Positions 42,989 to 52,008 of a stretch of DNA of 64,000 nt are shown piece by piece. Location of the stretch: assembly GCF_001909055.1 (NCBI RefSeq), contig NZ_LVWI01000001.1, forward strand, positions 496,001 to 560,000, in the 5' to 3' direction. The DNA is from Paenibacillus helianthi. Lineage in GTDB: Bacteria; Bacillota; Bacilli; Paenibacillales; Paenibacillaceae. Every line of letters begins with the position of its first letter. The first letter of the stretch is position 1. The notes under the pieces are model-generated. The model made no database searches, was not told the DNA's origin, and saw only the letters and a list, made by a program, of their open reading frames with translations. A program made the position numbers and the translations under genes.

Positions 42989-44083
42989 TTATTTGCCGAG
43001 CTGTTCTTTGGTATAGTAGCCGCCGTCGACCAGCACTTTATCTACATTGGAAGCATCTACAGATACAGGCTCCAACAGATAGGACGGTACAATTTTGACT
43101 CCATTATTATAAGTGGTGGTATCATTGACTTCCGCTTCCGTGCCGTTCAGTACACTTTCCGTCATCTCTACCGCTTTTTTGGCCAGCTCGCGGGTATCCT
43201 TGAATACTGTCTGTGTCTGCTCTCCGGCCAGAATCGACTTAACGGAGGCAAGCTCGGCGTCCTGCCCGGTAACAACCGGAAGCTTCTTGTCGCCCGAACC
43301 GTAGCCCACGCCTTTCAGTGAGGAAAGAATGCCAATGCTGATGCCATCGTAAGGGGACAGGACAGCATCCAGGTTATCGCTGGCATAATTAGCACTCAGG
43401 AGATTATCCATCCGGGCTTGAGCAGCTGCCCCATCCCAGCGCAATGTAGCTACCTGATCCATTGTAATCTGCTTACTGCGGACAACCAGCTTGCCGGAAT
43501 CAATGTAAGGCTTCAGGATCGACATGGCTCCGTCAAAGAAAAAGTAGGCGTTGTTATCATCCGGTGAACCGCCGAAAAGTTCAATGTTAAACGGTCCCTT
43601 GCCTTCTTTCAGGCCCAGCTTCTCTTCAATGTAAGAGCCCTGCAGCACACCGACTTTGAAATTGTCGAAGGTAGCATAATAGTCCACAAATTCGCTTTTC
43701 TTGATCAGACGGTCATAGGCAATGATCTTCACGTTAGCATCATGCGCTTTTTGCAGGACATCCGTCAGGGCTTCACCGTCAATCGAAGCAATAACAATGG
43801 CCTTCACGCCTTTGGTAATCATATTCTCGATTTGAGATACCTGGTTCTCAACAACATCCTCCGCGTACTGCAGATCCGTACCGTAACCCAGACTCTTAAA
43901 TTCTTTTACCATGTTATTGCCATCGTTCACCCAGCGCTCAGAGGACTTCGTCGGCATCGCGATGCCCACCTTACCCTTCGTTCCTTCCGAACTGCCGCCG
44001 GAGCTGTTCCCTCCGTTATTGCCGCAAGCGGATAAAACCAGTACAAGTGCCAATGCCAGCATGAGTAATGAATACTTTTTCAT
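42989..44083 (-). CDS. chvE: Monosaccharide-binding lipoprotein (ChvE/XylF-like)
   Basis: Periplasmic-binding-protein type I lipoprotein of 364 residues: lipobox LSAC ([20 protein letters not shown]), then a two-lobe fold with [60 protein letters not shown] and [20 protein letters not shown], the last typical of ChvE and XylF. It captures a monosaccharide, perhaps xylose, arabinose or galactose, for MmsAB. First gene of the import operon; a perfect cre lies about 130 bp upstream. The anchored paralogue and two-component genes are just upstream on the same strand. Confidence 0.9.
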   Translation of the reverse strand: MKKYSLLMLALALVLVLSACGNNGGNSSGGSSEGTKGKVGIAMPTKSSERWVNDGNNMVKEFKSLGYGTDLQYAEDVVENQVSQIENMITKGVKAIVIASIDGEALTDVLQKAHDANVKIIAYDRLIKKSEFVDYYATFDNFKVGVLQGSYIEEKLGLKEGKGPFNIELFGGSPDDNNAYFFFDGAMSILKPYIDSGKLVVRSKQITMDQVATLRWDGAAAQARMDNLLSANYASDNLDAVLSPYDGISIGILSSLKGVGYGSGDKKLPVVTGQDAELASVKSILAGEQTQTVFKDTRELAKKAVEMTESVLNGTEAEVNDTTTYNNGVKIVPSYLLEPVSVDASNVDKVLVDGGYYTKEQLGK

Positions 44084-44210
44084 ATCTGCGCTACCCCCTG
44101 AACTATTCTGTTGTCCCGGGCAGTCTGCCCGTCTGACAAGTTGAGTATAGCAAGGGGAACAGGGGTCCGTATTTACACTCAGGCTACTGTTTTTATAAAA
44201 TCAGAACTTT

Positions 44211-44224
44211 TGTCAGCGTTTTCA
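44211..44224 (-). promoter_or_regulatory. cre site upstream of chvE operon
   Basis: The minus strand reads TGAAAACGCTGACA, matching TGWAANCGNTNWCA fully. It is 128 bp before the chvE start, in the 427-bp gap that also holds the hairpin repeat (44306-44373) and a terminator (44461-44490). A possible -10 TATACT for chvE is near 44143-44148. Confidence 0.75.
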
Positions 44225-44305
44225 AAAATGATATTTATGTTGAACTTTTGATTTATTTAATCGGCCTTGGTCGTGACTGCGGTGAATGTTTGGGCTTCCG
44301 GCCGC

Positions 44306-44373
44306 TGTTATGTTTGGATTTCCTGATTTAAACCGTTGTCTACGGGTGAAATCCAAACATAAAGGCGGACGCT
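44306..44373. repeat. Intergenic hairpin repeat, copy B
   Basis: Perfect 15-bp inverted repeat: TTATGTTTGGATTTC (44308-44322) and its complement (44348-44362), 25-nt loop, preceded by CGCTG and followed by AGGCGGACGCT. It shares framing sequence and stem length with copy A (11640-11705), but the outer stem bases differ in pairs. It lies between the regulator terminator and the chvE promoter. Confidence 0.7.
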
Positions 44374-44460
44374 ACCGCTCCTCCAGCTCCAAACTTCACC
44401 TCCGCCACTTCTGACCTTTGGTAGGTCTTTCGTTCATCTTAAATGAAATGAGAATAAATA

Positions 44461-44490
44461 AACCACATGCGGGATTAGCCGCATGTGGTT
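44461..44490 (-). terminator. Terminator after sugar-sensing regulator gene
   Basis: Perfect 12-bp stem AACCACATGCGG/CCGCATGTGGTT, loop GATTAG, then a T-rich tract on the minus strand; it ends the receptor-kinase-regulator transcript. Confidence 0.85.
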
Positions 44491-44510
44491 CCTTTTTACA
44501 GTATATGAGT

Positions 44511-45749
44511 TTAGTCTTGCTCTCCTTCGCGGCCTGCACGCTCTCCATCTCCGGGCAGCACACCTTTGCGGAACTGCAGAGGGGATACACCTGTATGCTT
44601 CTTAAAGGCGGTGCTGAAATAATGCTGGGTTTCGTAACCCGTGCGTTCCGCCACTTCGCCTATGCTTAGTTCTGTTGAGTGCAGCATCTGCGCCGCTTTA
44701 CGGATACGGATTTGGGTCAGATACGTTCCGAAGGATTCACCCAGCTCCTGCTTGAACAGCCGGCTGAGATAGACCGGTGAGGCTTGAAGGCTGCCGGCTA
44801 TGAATTCCAGAGTAAGACCGTATTCGCTAAAGTGCTCCAGCATGTACTGCCTGGCTCTGCGGACCAGGGGCGACAAAGGCTGTTCTTTGGAGAGGCTCAC
44901 TCTGCATTTGCGGTAGGCGGCTGTCAGACCTGTGGGATCTCCCTCAACAGGCTCGATGCCAACCTCAACGGCAATCTTGAGAAGGCTTCGCACTACGGCT
45001 TCAACCCCGGCCAGCACCGCTTCTCCTGCCGCATCCCACAGCAGAAGAATGATCTGACCTGCAGCATCCCGGAAGATCACCTTTATAGAGTTCTGAAGCA
45101 GCTCTGAAACAATGTTCTCTATTGCAAAAAGAAACAGCTGCCGTTCTTTCTCCTGTAGTCCGGAATTCTGCGCTTCCCATCTCCAGCGGATAATGGCTAC
45201 TATTTCTGGACGCTCTTGTGGCAGCTGCAAGAAGTGCAGCTGCTCCCGGATCTCACCCTGGCTCAGATTCCCCTCCAGCCATTCCTGGCAGAAGCGTTCT
45301 CTCAGCAGCGGGAAATTCTTAATGATCTGCCGGGAGGCCTGCTGGAGATGCTGGTTCTTTTGCTTCTCCGAGACCAGCAGATCCCTGACCCCGCGAAGCA
45401 CCTGCATCAATTGCCTGGGCTCGGCAGGCTTAAGAATATAGTCATGCACCTGCAGACGGATTGATTCCTGGGCGTAGGAAAATTCATCATGGCCGGTTAT
45501 AACGATGATTTTACATTCAGGTAGCTGCTCCCGAAGCTGCTTCATCAGTTCAATGCCATGCATGATCGGCATATTCAAATCTACTAATGCAATATGCACT
45601 TTATGCTGGACGGCCAAATCCAAGGCTTCTTCACCGTCTTCCGCTTCCGCAACGACCTGCAGTCCGAGGCCTTCCCAATCCACACATTTTCTAATCCCTT
45701 CACGGATGATCGCTTCATCATCGGCAATCATAACTTTCCAGGTATCCAT
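44511..45749 (-). CDS. YesN-like response regulator of monosaccharide system
   Basis: Response regulator of 412 residues: receiver at 3-125 (D10-D11 pocket, phospho-acceptor D57 in HIALVDLNMPIMHG, DYILKPAEP with the conserved Lys), middle linker, and C-terminal AraC domain (LTLEFIAGSLQASPVYLSRL, then GYETQHYFSTAFKKHTGVSP). It is last in a three-gene unit after the anchored sugar receptor and kinase, 27 bp after the kinase, with its own terminator. By analogy with YesN of XylFII-LytS-YesN it should activate the chvE-mmsAB operon that follows. Confidence 0.92.
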   Translation of the reverse strand: MDTWKVMIADDEAIIREGIRKCVDWEGLGLQVVAEAEDGEEALDLAVQHKVHIALVDLNMPIMHGIELMKQLREQLPECKIIVITGHDEFSYAQESIRLQVHDYILKPAEPRQLMQVLRGVRDLLVSEKQKNQHLQQASRQIIKNFPLLRERFCQEWLEGNLSQGEIREQLHFLQLPQERPEIVAIIRWRWEAQNSGLQEKERQLFLFAIENIVSELLQNSIKVIFRDAAGQIILLLWDAAGEAVLAGVEAVVRSLLKIAVEVGIEPVEGDPTGLTAAYRKCRVSLSKEQPLSPLVRRARQYMLEHFSEYGLTLEFIAGSLQASPVYLSRLFKQELGESFGTYLTQIRIRKAAQMLHSTELSIGEVAERTGYETQHYFSTAFKKHTGVSPLQFRKGVLPGDGERAGREGEQD

Positions 45750-45776
45750 TGCGATGCAGCTCCTTCTCCTTCAAAT

Positions 45777-47639
45777 TCAATCCACAGGATAGCTGTCATG
45801 GACAACCGGATGACGCACAGTCACTACCGTTCCCACCCCGCGTTCACTTTCAATTTGCAGCCCATACGGTTCTCCATAAGTGAGCCGGATTCGGGCCTGC
45901 ACATTCAGAATGCCATAGCCGCTGCCCGCACTGTCCGGCAGCGGCTGCTCGATGTCCCCCGTATCTCCGGCATTGCTGCCAACAGCCGCAAGACGCTTCT
46001 GCAGCATGGCAAGCCGCTCCGGTGTCATCCCTGCCCCATCATCGCGGACCGTCAGGTACAGCTCACCTGCTTGCTGTGCCACCTCTATGGAAATATGGCC
46101 GGGACCGCGCCGCTCCTTGATGCCGTGATAGATCGCGTTCTCCACAATAGGCTGCAGAAGCAGCTTAAGCACGTACAGCTCATCAAGCTGCGGTTCCACT
46201 TCAATGCGGTAAGCCAGCTTGCTGCTGTAACGCACCTGTTGAATCTTCAGATAGCTCACCATATGCTCCAGCTCGTCGGACAGTGGAACCAGATCACTGC
46301 CTTTGCTGAGACCCAGCCGGAACAGCTTGGATAAGGATTGAACCACTTCGGCTATATCGTCCGCCCCTTTGTTGCGGGCCATCCAGTGGATTGTATCCAA
46401 TGTGTTATAGAGAAAATGCGGCTTGATATGCGCCTGCAGGCTGCGCAGCTCCGCTTCCCGCTTCTGCCGAGCCTGCAGCTCAGTAAGCGAGAGCAGCCGG
46501 GCAATCTGCGCCAGCATGGAGTTGAAGCTGCGGCCCAGCAGCCCAATTTCGTCGGATCGGTTGCCCCAATATCGGATCGTCAGATCACCGGACTGCGCCT
46601 TGCTCATAAAGGAGGCCAGTTGTCCGATTGGACGAGAAATGGAATGCGCCAGATAGAATGAGGCAGTCATCCCAAGCATACAGACAATAAAAACAAAGGT
46701 GACCACATTAAACGTAATCTCCCGTACCCCAAACGCCGATTCCTCCATCGGGAACACACCCACCGTTGTCCACCCCGTAAAGGATGAGGTCCGGTAAATG
46801 AGCTGCAAATGGCGGCCAGCCGCGGTCTCTGAGGTAATGCCCGAGGTTTCGGTGAGTAACCCTTTCGGGATATTTTTCATAAAAGGATGTTGTGGCGCAT
46901 AGATCATCTCCCCGCTGCTGTCGACGATAGTAAGATAACCCGTTTTGCCCAGCGTGACATCTCTGGCCGTTTCGGCGATAACCCTCAGCTTCAGATCAAT
47001 TAGTACTACTCCCTGAACCACCTGTGTCTCGGGGTCAACGATAGCTCTTACAGCAGACACCATCTCGCTCTCCTTATAGTCAACATGCGACCTTACAGCA
47101 CGGCCATAAGGGTGTCCGATGATTTTGAAAATCCCTTTATTGTTTTCCGCTTCTTTGTACCAGGCCTCGCTCTTCACAGCTGTGCCCGGACGGGTGTACA
47201 TCTCATTGCTGATAAATTCGCCTTCTCGATTAACCAGCATAATACCAGCAATCTCGGAACTAAGGGTGGTAAAACCCTGAAGAAACTTGCGGATGTTATA
47301 TTCCGCGGGCTCCCGGCCATCAGCCCATCTCATAGCTTGCGCCGGATCGTTCATTGAACCGTTTAGAAAGGCCTGCACACCGGGGTCAAAAGAAATCAGG
47401 TAGGTGATCTTCTGGAGATCTTCCACCTCATTTTCCAGTGAGGAATTGACCTTCCCGATGAGCTGCATCGTATTCTCATTGCTTTGCTCCTCCACAATCC
47501 GGTCGACCGTCCAGCCGATAAGCAGCCCCAGTCCGATGGAGGGAAGAATGCTGATCAGGAGAAAATGAATGATCAGCTTATAGCGGATCGGGAGGTTGTT
47601 CAGCTTCAGCTTTTCCATATTCAGGACACGCTTAAGCAT
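45777..47639 (-). CDS. YesM/LytS-like sensor kinase of monosaccharide system
   Basis: Sensor kinase of about 620 residues. Transmembrane segments near residues 22-43 and 310-335 flank a large extracellular Cache-like sensor. HAMP segment, then the kinase box RSLQAHIKPHFLYNTLDTIH (His near residue 408), N-box VENAIYHGIKERRG and G-boxes VRDDGAGMTPE and GYGILNVQARIRLTYG. Start: ATG at 47639 with GGAGGAG 6 nt upstream; TTG two codons earlier is less likely. It lies 24 bp after the anchored binding-protein gene, which is probably its sugar receptor. Confidence 0.91.
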   Translation of the reverse strand: MLKRVLNMEKLKLNNLPIRYKLIIHFLLISILPSIGLGLLIGWTVDRIVEEQSNENTMQLIGKVNSSLENEVEDLQKITYLISFDPGVQAFLNGSMNDPAQAMRWADGREPAEYNIRKFLQGFTTLSSEIAGIMLVNREGEFISNEMYTRPGTAVKSEAWYKEAENNKGIFKIIGHPYGRAVRSHVDYKESEMVSAVRAIVDPETQVVQGVVLIDLKLRVIAETARDVTLGKTGYLTIVDSSGEMIYAPQHPFMKNIPKGLLTETSGITSETAAGRHLQLIYRTSSFTGWTTVGVFPMEESAFGVREITFNVVTFVFIVCMLGMTASFYLAHSISRPIGQLASFMSKAQSGDLTIRYWGNRSDEIGLLGRSFNSMLAQIARLLSLTELQARQKREAELRSLQAHIKPHFLYNTLDTIHWMARNKGADDIAEVVQSLSKLFRLGLSKGSDLVPLSDELEHMVSYLKIQQVRYSSKLAYRIEVEPQLDELYVLKLLLQPIVENAIYHGIKERRGPGHISIEVAQQAGELYLTVRDDGAGMTPERLAMLQKRLAAVGSNAGDTGDIEQPLPDSAGSGYGILNVQARIRLTYGEPYGLQIESERGVGTVVTVRHPVVHDSYPVD

Positions 47640-47663
47640 CGGCAACTCCTCCCCTGCGGCTGA

Positions 47664-48677
47664 TTACTTGGCATAGTAATTCTCCACATTGGCCCGGGTC
47701 ACCACATCAATCCCGGTATCCACCTTATCCGGTACGGGCCTCGGTTTGCTTCCCTCGTAAGCATTCGGATTTTCCTGCAAATCACTGTGTAAATGGAACA
47801 GCTCTGTCAGCGACCAATAACCCATGTTCCAGGTTCCTTGCGCCATCGTCGCGGCAATCCTGCCTTCTTTTACAAGATCGAGCGTCAGTTTATCCGTATC
47901 GAAGCTGATAATTTGCAAAATGGAATGATCTCCCTGCTGCGCCTGCACGGCTTCGGCCACGCCAATTCCGCCGTTCGACTCCGTGGCGAATATTCCCTTA
48001 AGCTTCGGATACTGAAGCAACAGCTGCTCAGCCGCTTGCCTTGAAGCTATCTGATCACCATGGCCGTCCTTGACCGAAACCAGTTTCATCTCCGGAAACT
48101 CACTGCGGATCGTACGGCTGAATCCATCGGTTCGTTCCTGGTGATTGTGCTGATCAGGTGTTGTAATAACCGCCACTTCGCCTTTCCCCCCGGTAAGCTC
48201 AGCCATTTTGCGGGCAGCTTCAACGCCGGCGTTGTAATTATCCGTTCCGAGAAAAGAATACGCTTTGCTGTTAGGTGCCCCCGAGTCAAACAGCACCACC
48301 GGAATTCCGCTCTCCACCGCTTTGTTAATCGTAGCCGTCAGAAGTTTAGAATTCACCGCCGATATGGCAATTCCCGCTGGCTTTTTGGCAATCGTCTGCT
48401 CCAGCACTGTCATCTGCTCACTGGCATTATGCTGGGTTGAGCCATGATATTCTACGGAAACATTCAGCTCCTCTGCCGCATCCTCAAAGCCTTTCAATAC
48501 ACTTTTCCAGTAATCGATGCCAATCTGGAACGTAACCATTACGTACTTATCTTCGATATTACCGCGCAGGCCGGCGGTTTCCCACGGGTCCTCCGGGCCA
48601 GGCTGCAGCTTGTAATTCAGCACATAAATCAGGAAAAGGCCAATCAGAAGCACATAGACAAGCCCCAGCTTTTTCAA
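47664..48677 (-). CDS. Membrane-anchored monosaccharide receptor (XylFII-like)
   Basis: Periplasmic-binding-protein type I fold (LacI/ribose-binding type) of 337 residues, with an N-terminal hydrophobic anchor (LGLVYVLLIGLFLIYVLNY) and no lipobox. Fold blocks are YVMVTFQIGIDYWKSVLKGF, PAGIAISAVNSKLLTATINK, IPVVLFDSGAPNS and GIFATESNGGIGVAEAVQAQ. It starts with TTG after AAAGGGG. It is first in an operon with kinase and regulator and next to the chvE-type importer, matching the XylFII-LytS-YesN xylose-sensing arrangement of clostridia. A sensing rather than transport role is inferred from the anchor and gene order. Confidence 0.85.
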   Translation of the reverse strand: MKKLGLVYVLLIGLFLIYVLNYKLQPGPEDPWETAGLRGNIEDKYVMVTFQIGIDYWKSVLKGFEDAAEELNVSVEYHGSTQHNASEQMTVLEQTIAKKPAGIAISAVNSKLLTATINKAVESGIPVVLFDSGAPNSKAYSFLGTDNYNAGVEAARKMAELTGGKGEVAVITTPDQHNHQERTDGFSRTIRSEFPEMKLVSVKDGHGDQIASRQAAEQLLLQYPKLKGIFATESNGGIGVAEAVQAQQGDHSILQIISFDTDKLTLDLVKEGRIAATMAQGTWNMGYWSLTELFHLHSDLQENPNAYEGSKPRPVPDKVDTGIDVVTRANVENYYAK

Positions 48678-48811
48678 AATGTAACCCCTTTCAATATTTA
48701 AAATAACACCAATTGCGGTTTAGTCGCTTCCACCCTCATATGTTAAGTCCAACATGCTGATTCCGTCAATTGATGTACCAGAAATCCCCTTTCCCAGACA
48801 ACAGAATACAC

Positions 48812-48840
48812 AAAAGAACCCCGCGATAACAGCGGAGTTC
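48812..48840 (-). terminator. Terminator after LTA-synthase-like gene
   Basis: Stem GAACTCCGC/GCGGGGTTC (48816-48840), followed by TTTTG on the minus strand, 42 bp beyond the stop. Confidence 0.75.
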
Positions 48841-48881
48841 TCGTCTTTAAGAGCATTATTTCCCTGGAACATTTCTTCTAT

Positions 48882-50690
48882 TCAGAACATCAAATCCTCT
48901 GCATACCCTTTTCCTTCCAACAGATCATACTCCACCATACGATAGTCGTCCAGTAACGACTGCTGCACAGATGTCACGGTGGTTATCCCGTCCGAAGCGC
49001 CGATCAGCACGCTTTTGCTTAGACCGGTTAGCTGTGCCTGTACCTGTTCCAGCATTTTATAGAACGGCGGCAATGATTGTCCTGACAAGTTGAACACAGT
49101 GGGTCCAAGGTAGGCAGGGCTCAGCGTTCCCAGAGGCTTCTGGCCGATATCAAAATTGGCAAGGATCATCAGCTTGGTTTCATGCTTCAGCCGCGGTTCC
49201 TGATCCCAGCCCGCATCCGTATAGATTCCAGCCGACAGCGCCGGAAGATGATCCCCCCAGAACACAGCAATGGTCGGCCGTTCAATCGTCTTCAGCTCCT
49301 GCTGCAAATAAGATAATGCCTCATCGGTCAGCCGGGTATCCTGAACATACGTTTCCAGCTCATCTTTCCAGGAAGCCTTAGCACCTTGCACAGTAATGGT
49401 ATTCGGACCGTTCAGACCTTTGGTAAATGGAAAGTGATTCTGCATGGTCACCATATGCAAAAAGGTTGGAGCATCTGCAGCCTTCAGTTCACGGATAGCC
49501 TCCTGCACAGCTGCTTTGTCAGAAATATAGCCGTCCGGAGTTATCCGCTCTGCAAGCGGTAAATCCTTCTCACTCGTAAAGCGGTCAAACCCGAGTACAG
49601 GGTACACCCGGTTCCGGTTGTAAAATGTCTCATCAAACGGATGCAATGCCAGTGTCTGATAACCTCTGTCCTTCAGGATGCTGACGATGGAGGGCAACGA
49701 GGACATTTTGACTATACGCTGCTGGTAAGGAATCGACCCGTCCCCCAGAAAATACATCGACATCCCCGTCAGCGCTTCAAATTCCACATTCGCTGTATTG
49801 CCGCCGAACTCAGGAGAGAGCAGATATCCTGCCGGGGTCACGCTCTCCTCCTGATGAATGAATGGCAGCGGATCTTCGCTTAACTTAAGACTTGGCAACC
49901 GGGTGGGATCAAAAAACGCCTCATCCATCATGAACATGATGTTCGGCTGCTCCACAACAGTTTGCGCAGCGGTCGTATCCGGCAAGGAGCCGTATTTTGC
50001 AGCAATGGCTTCTATCGTCCCGCGGCTATAGCCTTCCGGTTCCTCCAGCAGATTCTGCCGGAGATTTCCTGTGAATGCGAACACAAAGCCATTTTGGGAG
50101 TAATTCACCTTCTGGTTCCAGAAAATATTCTGGTAATTCAGCGAGGAAGCAAACGTAGTTTGCCCGCTAACCATCACTATAAAGCCGGCAACCATACCCG
50201 CTGACACCGCAGTGAGCAGCAAACGCAGCGGCAACTGAACTTTGATCTTGGGAAGCTTAAACAGCAGCCACACCCCTGCAGCGATCACCAGAAGTGCAAG
50301 TCCTGCCGCAAAAGGTGAAATCATGCCTTTGGTGATCTTACTCATTTCTCCGGCGTTCTTCATCAGCATCAAATCCCAAGGGAATAGAGGCTCCCCTGTC
50401 GTCCCTTGCTTCTTGTAATTGGCGATGCCCAGCAGAAGAATCAAGAGTGATCCAACTACCGGGCCTATATATAGATTGGGCAATATCAACGAAAAAGCCA
50501 TCAGGACAAAGAAAAAGAACAAGCTTCCGCCTACATACAGCCAATAGGACTTCCCGATCCAATGGAGCACACTCCAGAAATCCATATCCAGCGAAGCCGC
50601 TTGAACAAAAAAGTTCAGTACAAAACCGCCCAGCAGTAAGCTAAGCAGCAGAACACCCAATTTTTTGGAAGGTAGAACATAACGCATCAT
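48882..50690 (-). CDS. Lipoteichoic acid synthase-like sulfatase-fold enzyme
   Basis: LtaS-family protein of about 602 residues that would polymerise or transfer glycerol phosphate from phosphatidylglycerol outside the membrane. Five N-terminal membrane segments (residues 12-185) precede an extracellular sulfatase-type domain (about 245-600). Catalytic features are MMDEAFFDP (metal Glu), FGGNTANVEFEALTG with the nucleophile Thr, HPFDETFYNRN and AVFWGDHLPAL (Asp-His metal ligands). The frame opens with GTG at 50696, but AGGAG overlaps it, so an ATG at 50690 or 50687 is the likely start. It could be a primase, a paralogue or the main synthase. Confidence 0.88.
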   Translation of the reverse strand: MMRYVLPSKKLGVLLLSLLLGGFVLNFFVQAASLDMDFWSVLHWIGKSYWLYVGGSLFFFFVLMAFSLILPNLYIGPVVGSLLILLLGIANYKKQGTTGEPLFPWDLMLMKNAGEMSKITKGMISPFAAGLALLVIAAGVWLLFKLPKIKVQLPLRLLLTAVSAGMVAGFIVMVSGQTTFASSLNYQNIFWNQKVNYSQNGFVFAFTGNLRQNLLEEPEGYSRGTIEAIAAKYGSLPDTTAAQTVVEQPNIMFMMDEAFFDPTRLPSLKLSEDPLPFIHQEESVTPAGYLLSPEFGGNTANVEFEALTGMSMYFLGDGSIPYQQRIVKMSSLPSIVSILKDRGYQTLALHPFDETFYNRNRVYPVLGFDRFTSEKDLPLAERITPDGYISDKAAVQEAIRELKAADAPTFLHMVTMQNHFPFTKGLNGPNTITVQGAKASWKDELETYVQDTRLTDEALSYLQQELKTIERPTIAVFWGDHLPALSAGIYTDAGWDQEPRLKHETKLMILANFDIGQKPLGTLSPAYLGPTVFNLSGQSLPPFYKMLEQVQAQLTGLSKSVLIGASDGITTVTSVQQSLLDDYRMVEYDLLEGKGYAEDLMF

Positions 50691-50802
50691 TTTCACTCCT
50701 ATCTGTACTAAACGTACAGTATACGCCTCTTAGCTTAAAGGAGCATTAAAGCATATTCACAAAATTAAATCTATGTAAATTAATTGTTAATTTCCGCAGG
50801 AA

Positions 50803-50930
50803 AAGCCGCCACGACATTCGTGCGTCGTGACGGCTTACCCAAGTCCATATTTTTGGGTTCTATATAATTTTCCACCTACAAACAAACCGGCCTTCGGCTT
50901 CCAACAACAGCATTTCAGCTGTTGTTGAGT
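50803..50930 (-). terminator. Two hairpins after the epimerase gene
   Basis: First hairpin on the transcript: CAACAACAGC/GCTGTTGTTG (50905-50930), directly after the stop and without a T run. Second: AAGCCG..CACGAC/GTCGTG..CGGCTT (50803-50836), followed by TTTT on the minus strand and the better terminator. Confidence 0.6.
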
Positions 50931-50935
50931 ACTAA

Positions 50936-51925
50936 TTATTTTACATAAATCCGGCTGGTTTCTTCCCAATATTCGCCCGGCTCCAGGCCAAACAAACCGA
51001 TATCATCTGCAGGAAGATCCACCTTTGGAGCATTAACCAGATTAATCTGCGGCTCCGGACAGAAGAACCCTTCGGTTGCACCATTGTTCCAGATCATCCA
51101 TTGCTTATAGGAAGTACCCACATCGTATACGAGTGTGACTCCAGCCTTGCTGTCCGTAAGCTCCATACGGTTGCGTCCATTCTGTGCGGCTGCGGTGTAA
51201 TGATTGTCCATTGGTGCGTAGAAAGGATACAAGCCCTCGTCGCGAAGAGCAATCTCATCTGAGGTCAATTCCTGGAAGGATCCGGTCGGCAGCATGCGGT
51301 TGCTAAGCTCCCAGCGGTTCCCGATGGTCAGCTTCACGCGGTAATCGTGAGGGGTGCTTCCCGGTGCAAAAGGTGCGTTAATCGCGGTGTGGAAGGCTAG
51401 CAGACAGGGCATAAGTTCCTCACCATCATTATGCACCAGGAGTTGCTGGGACAGGCCGGCTTCGCCAAGGCTATAGCGCAGTTTGACCGTATATTTGAAC
51501 GGGAGGTATTGATAGGATGGATGATTCTCATCGACCTTAATGAATACCGTGACGAAGCTCTCATTCATACCGCTGCCGAATTCTTCTACCTGCCAAGCCG
51601 CTGTATGCAGGAACCCGTGCAGATGGTTGTGAGTAGTTGCTTCATTTACCGGGAGATGATAGGTTTGTCCGTTCCACGGAAACTCCCCGTCCTCATAACG
51701 GTTCGGCGGAAACAGTACTGGGATACCGTGAATTCCCGGGTTCGCCTTGAACGCTTCCATCTCATCCGCACCTGGTTCATGGAGGAAACGGTAACCGTTT
51801 TCGGTATCGCGGAAGCAGATCAGATTGCCGCCAATACCCGGCAGAATGGCTGCCTCATACCGGCCTGCTTTTAGCCAGACTGCAGCCTCTCCTTCATATA
51901 GTCCTTCGTAAGCTGTAATTGTCAT
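50936..51925 (-). CDS. Aldose 1-epimerase family protein
   Basis: Galactose-mutarotase-like beta-sandwich enzyme of 329 residues that interconverts alpha and beta anomers of aldoses, or acts on a sugar phosphate in the broader family. Sites visible: Asn-Arg in VLFPPNRYEDGEFPWNGQTY, His in HNHLHGFLHTAAW, second His in CLLAFHTAINAPF and catalytic Glu in EGFFCPEPQINLVNAP. Cytosolic. It follows the LTA-synthase-like gene region but on its own transcript. It could support use of sugars imported by the neighbouring ABC systems. Confidence 0.9.
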   Translation of the reverse strand: MTITAYEGLYEGEAAVWLKAGRYEAAILPGIGGNLICFRDTENGYRFLHEPGADEMEAFKANPGIHGIPVLFPPNRYEDGEFPWNGQTYHLPVNEATTHNHLHGFLHTAAWQVEEFGSGMNESFVTVFIKVDENHPSYQYLPFKYTVKLRYSLGEAGLSQQLLVHNDGEELMPCLLAFHTAINAPFAPGSTPHDYRVKLTIGNRWELSNRMLPTGSFQELTSDEIALRDEGLYPFYAPMDNHYTAAAQNGRNRMELTDSKAGVTLVYDVGTSYKQWMIWNNGATEGFFCPEPQINLVNAPKVDLPADDIGLFGLEPGEYWEETSRIYVK

Positions 51926-52008
51926 TGTGTGTTTCTCCCTTCCATAATCTCAAAATGACGCTCTCCTAGATAGATTACCACATCTGCCCAGGAGGGAATA
52001 TGTCATTT

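Noticed and set aside
45594..46334. 246-codon plus-strand ORF
   Set aside because: It is opposite the regulator and kinase genes, which have intact catalytic motifs; composition and lack of a start signal point to a shadow frame.
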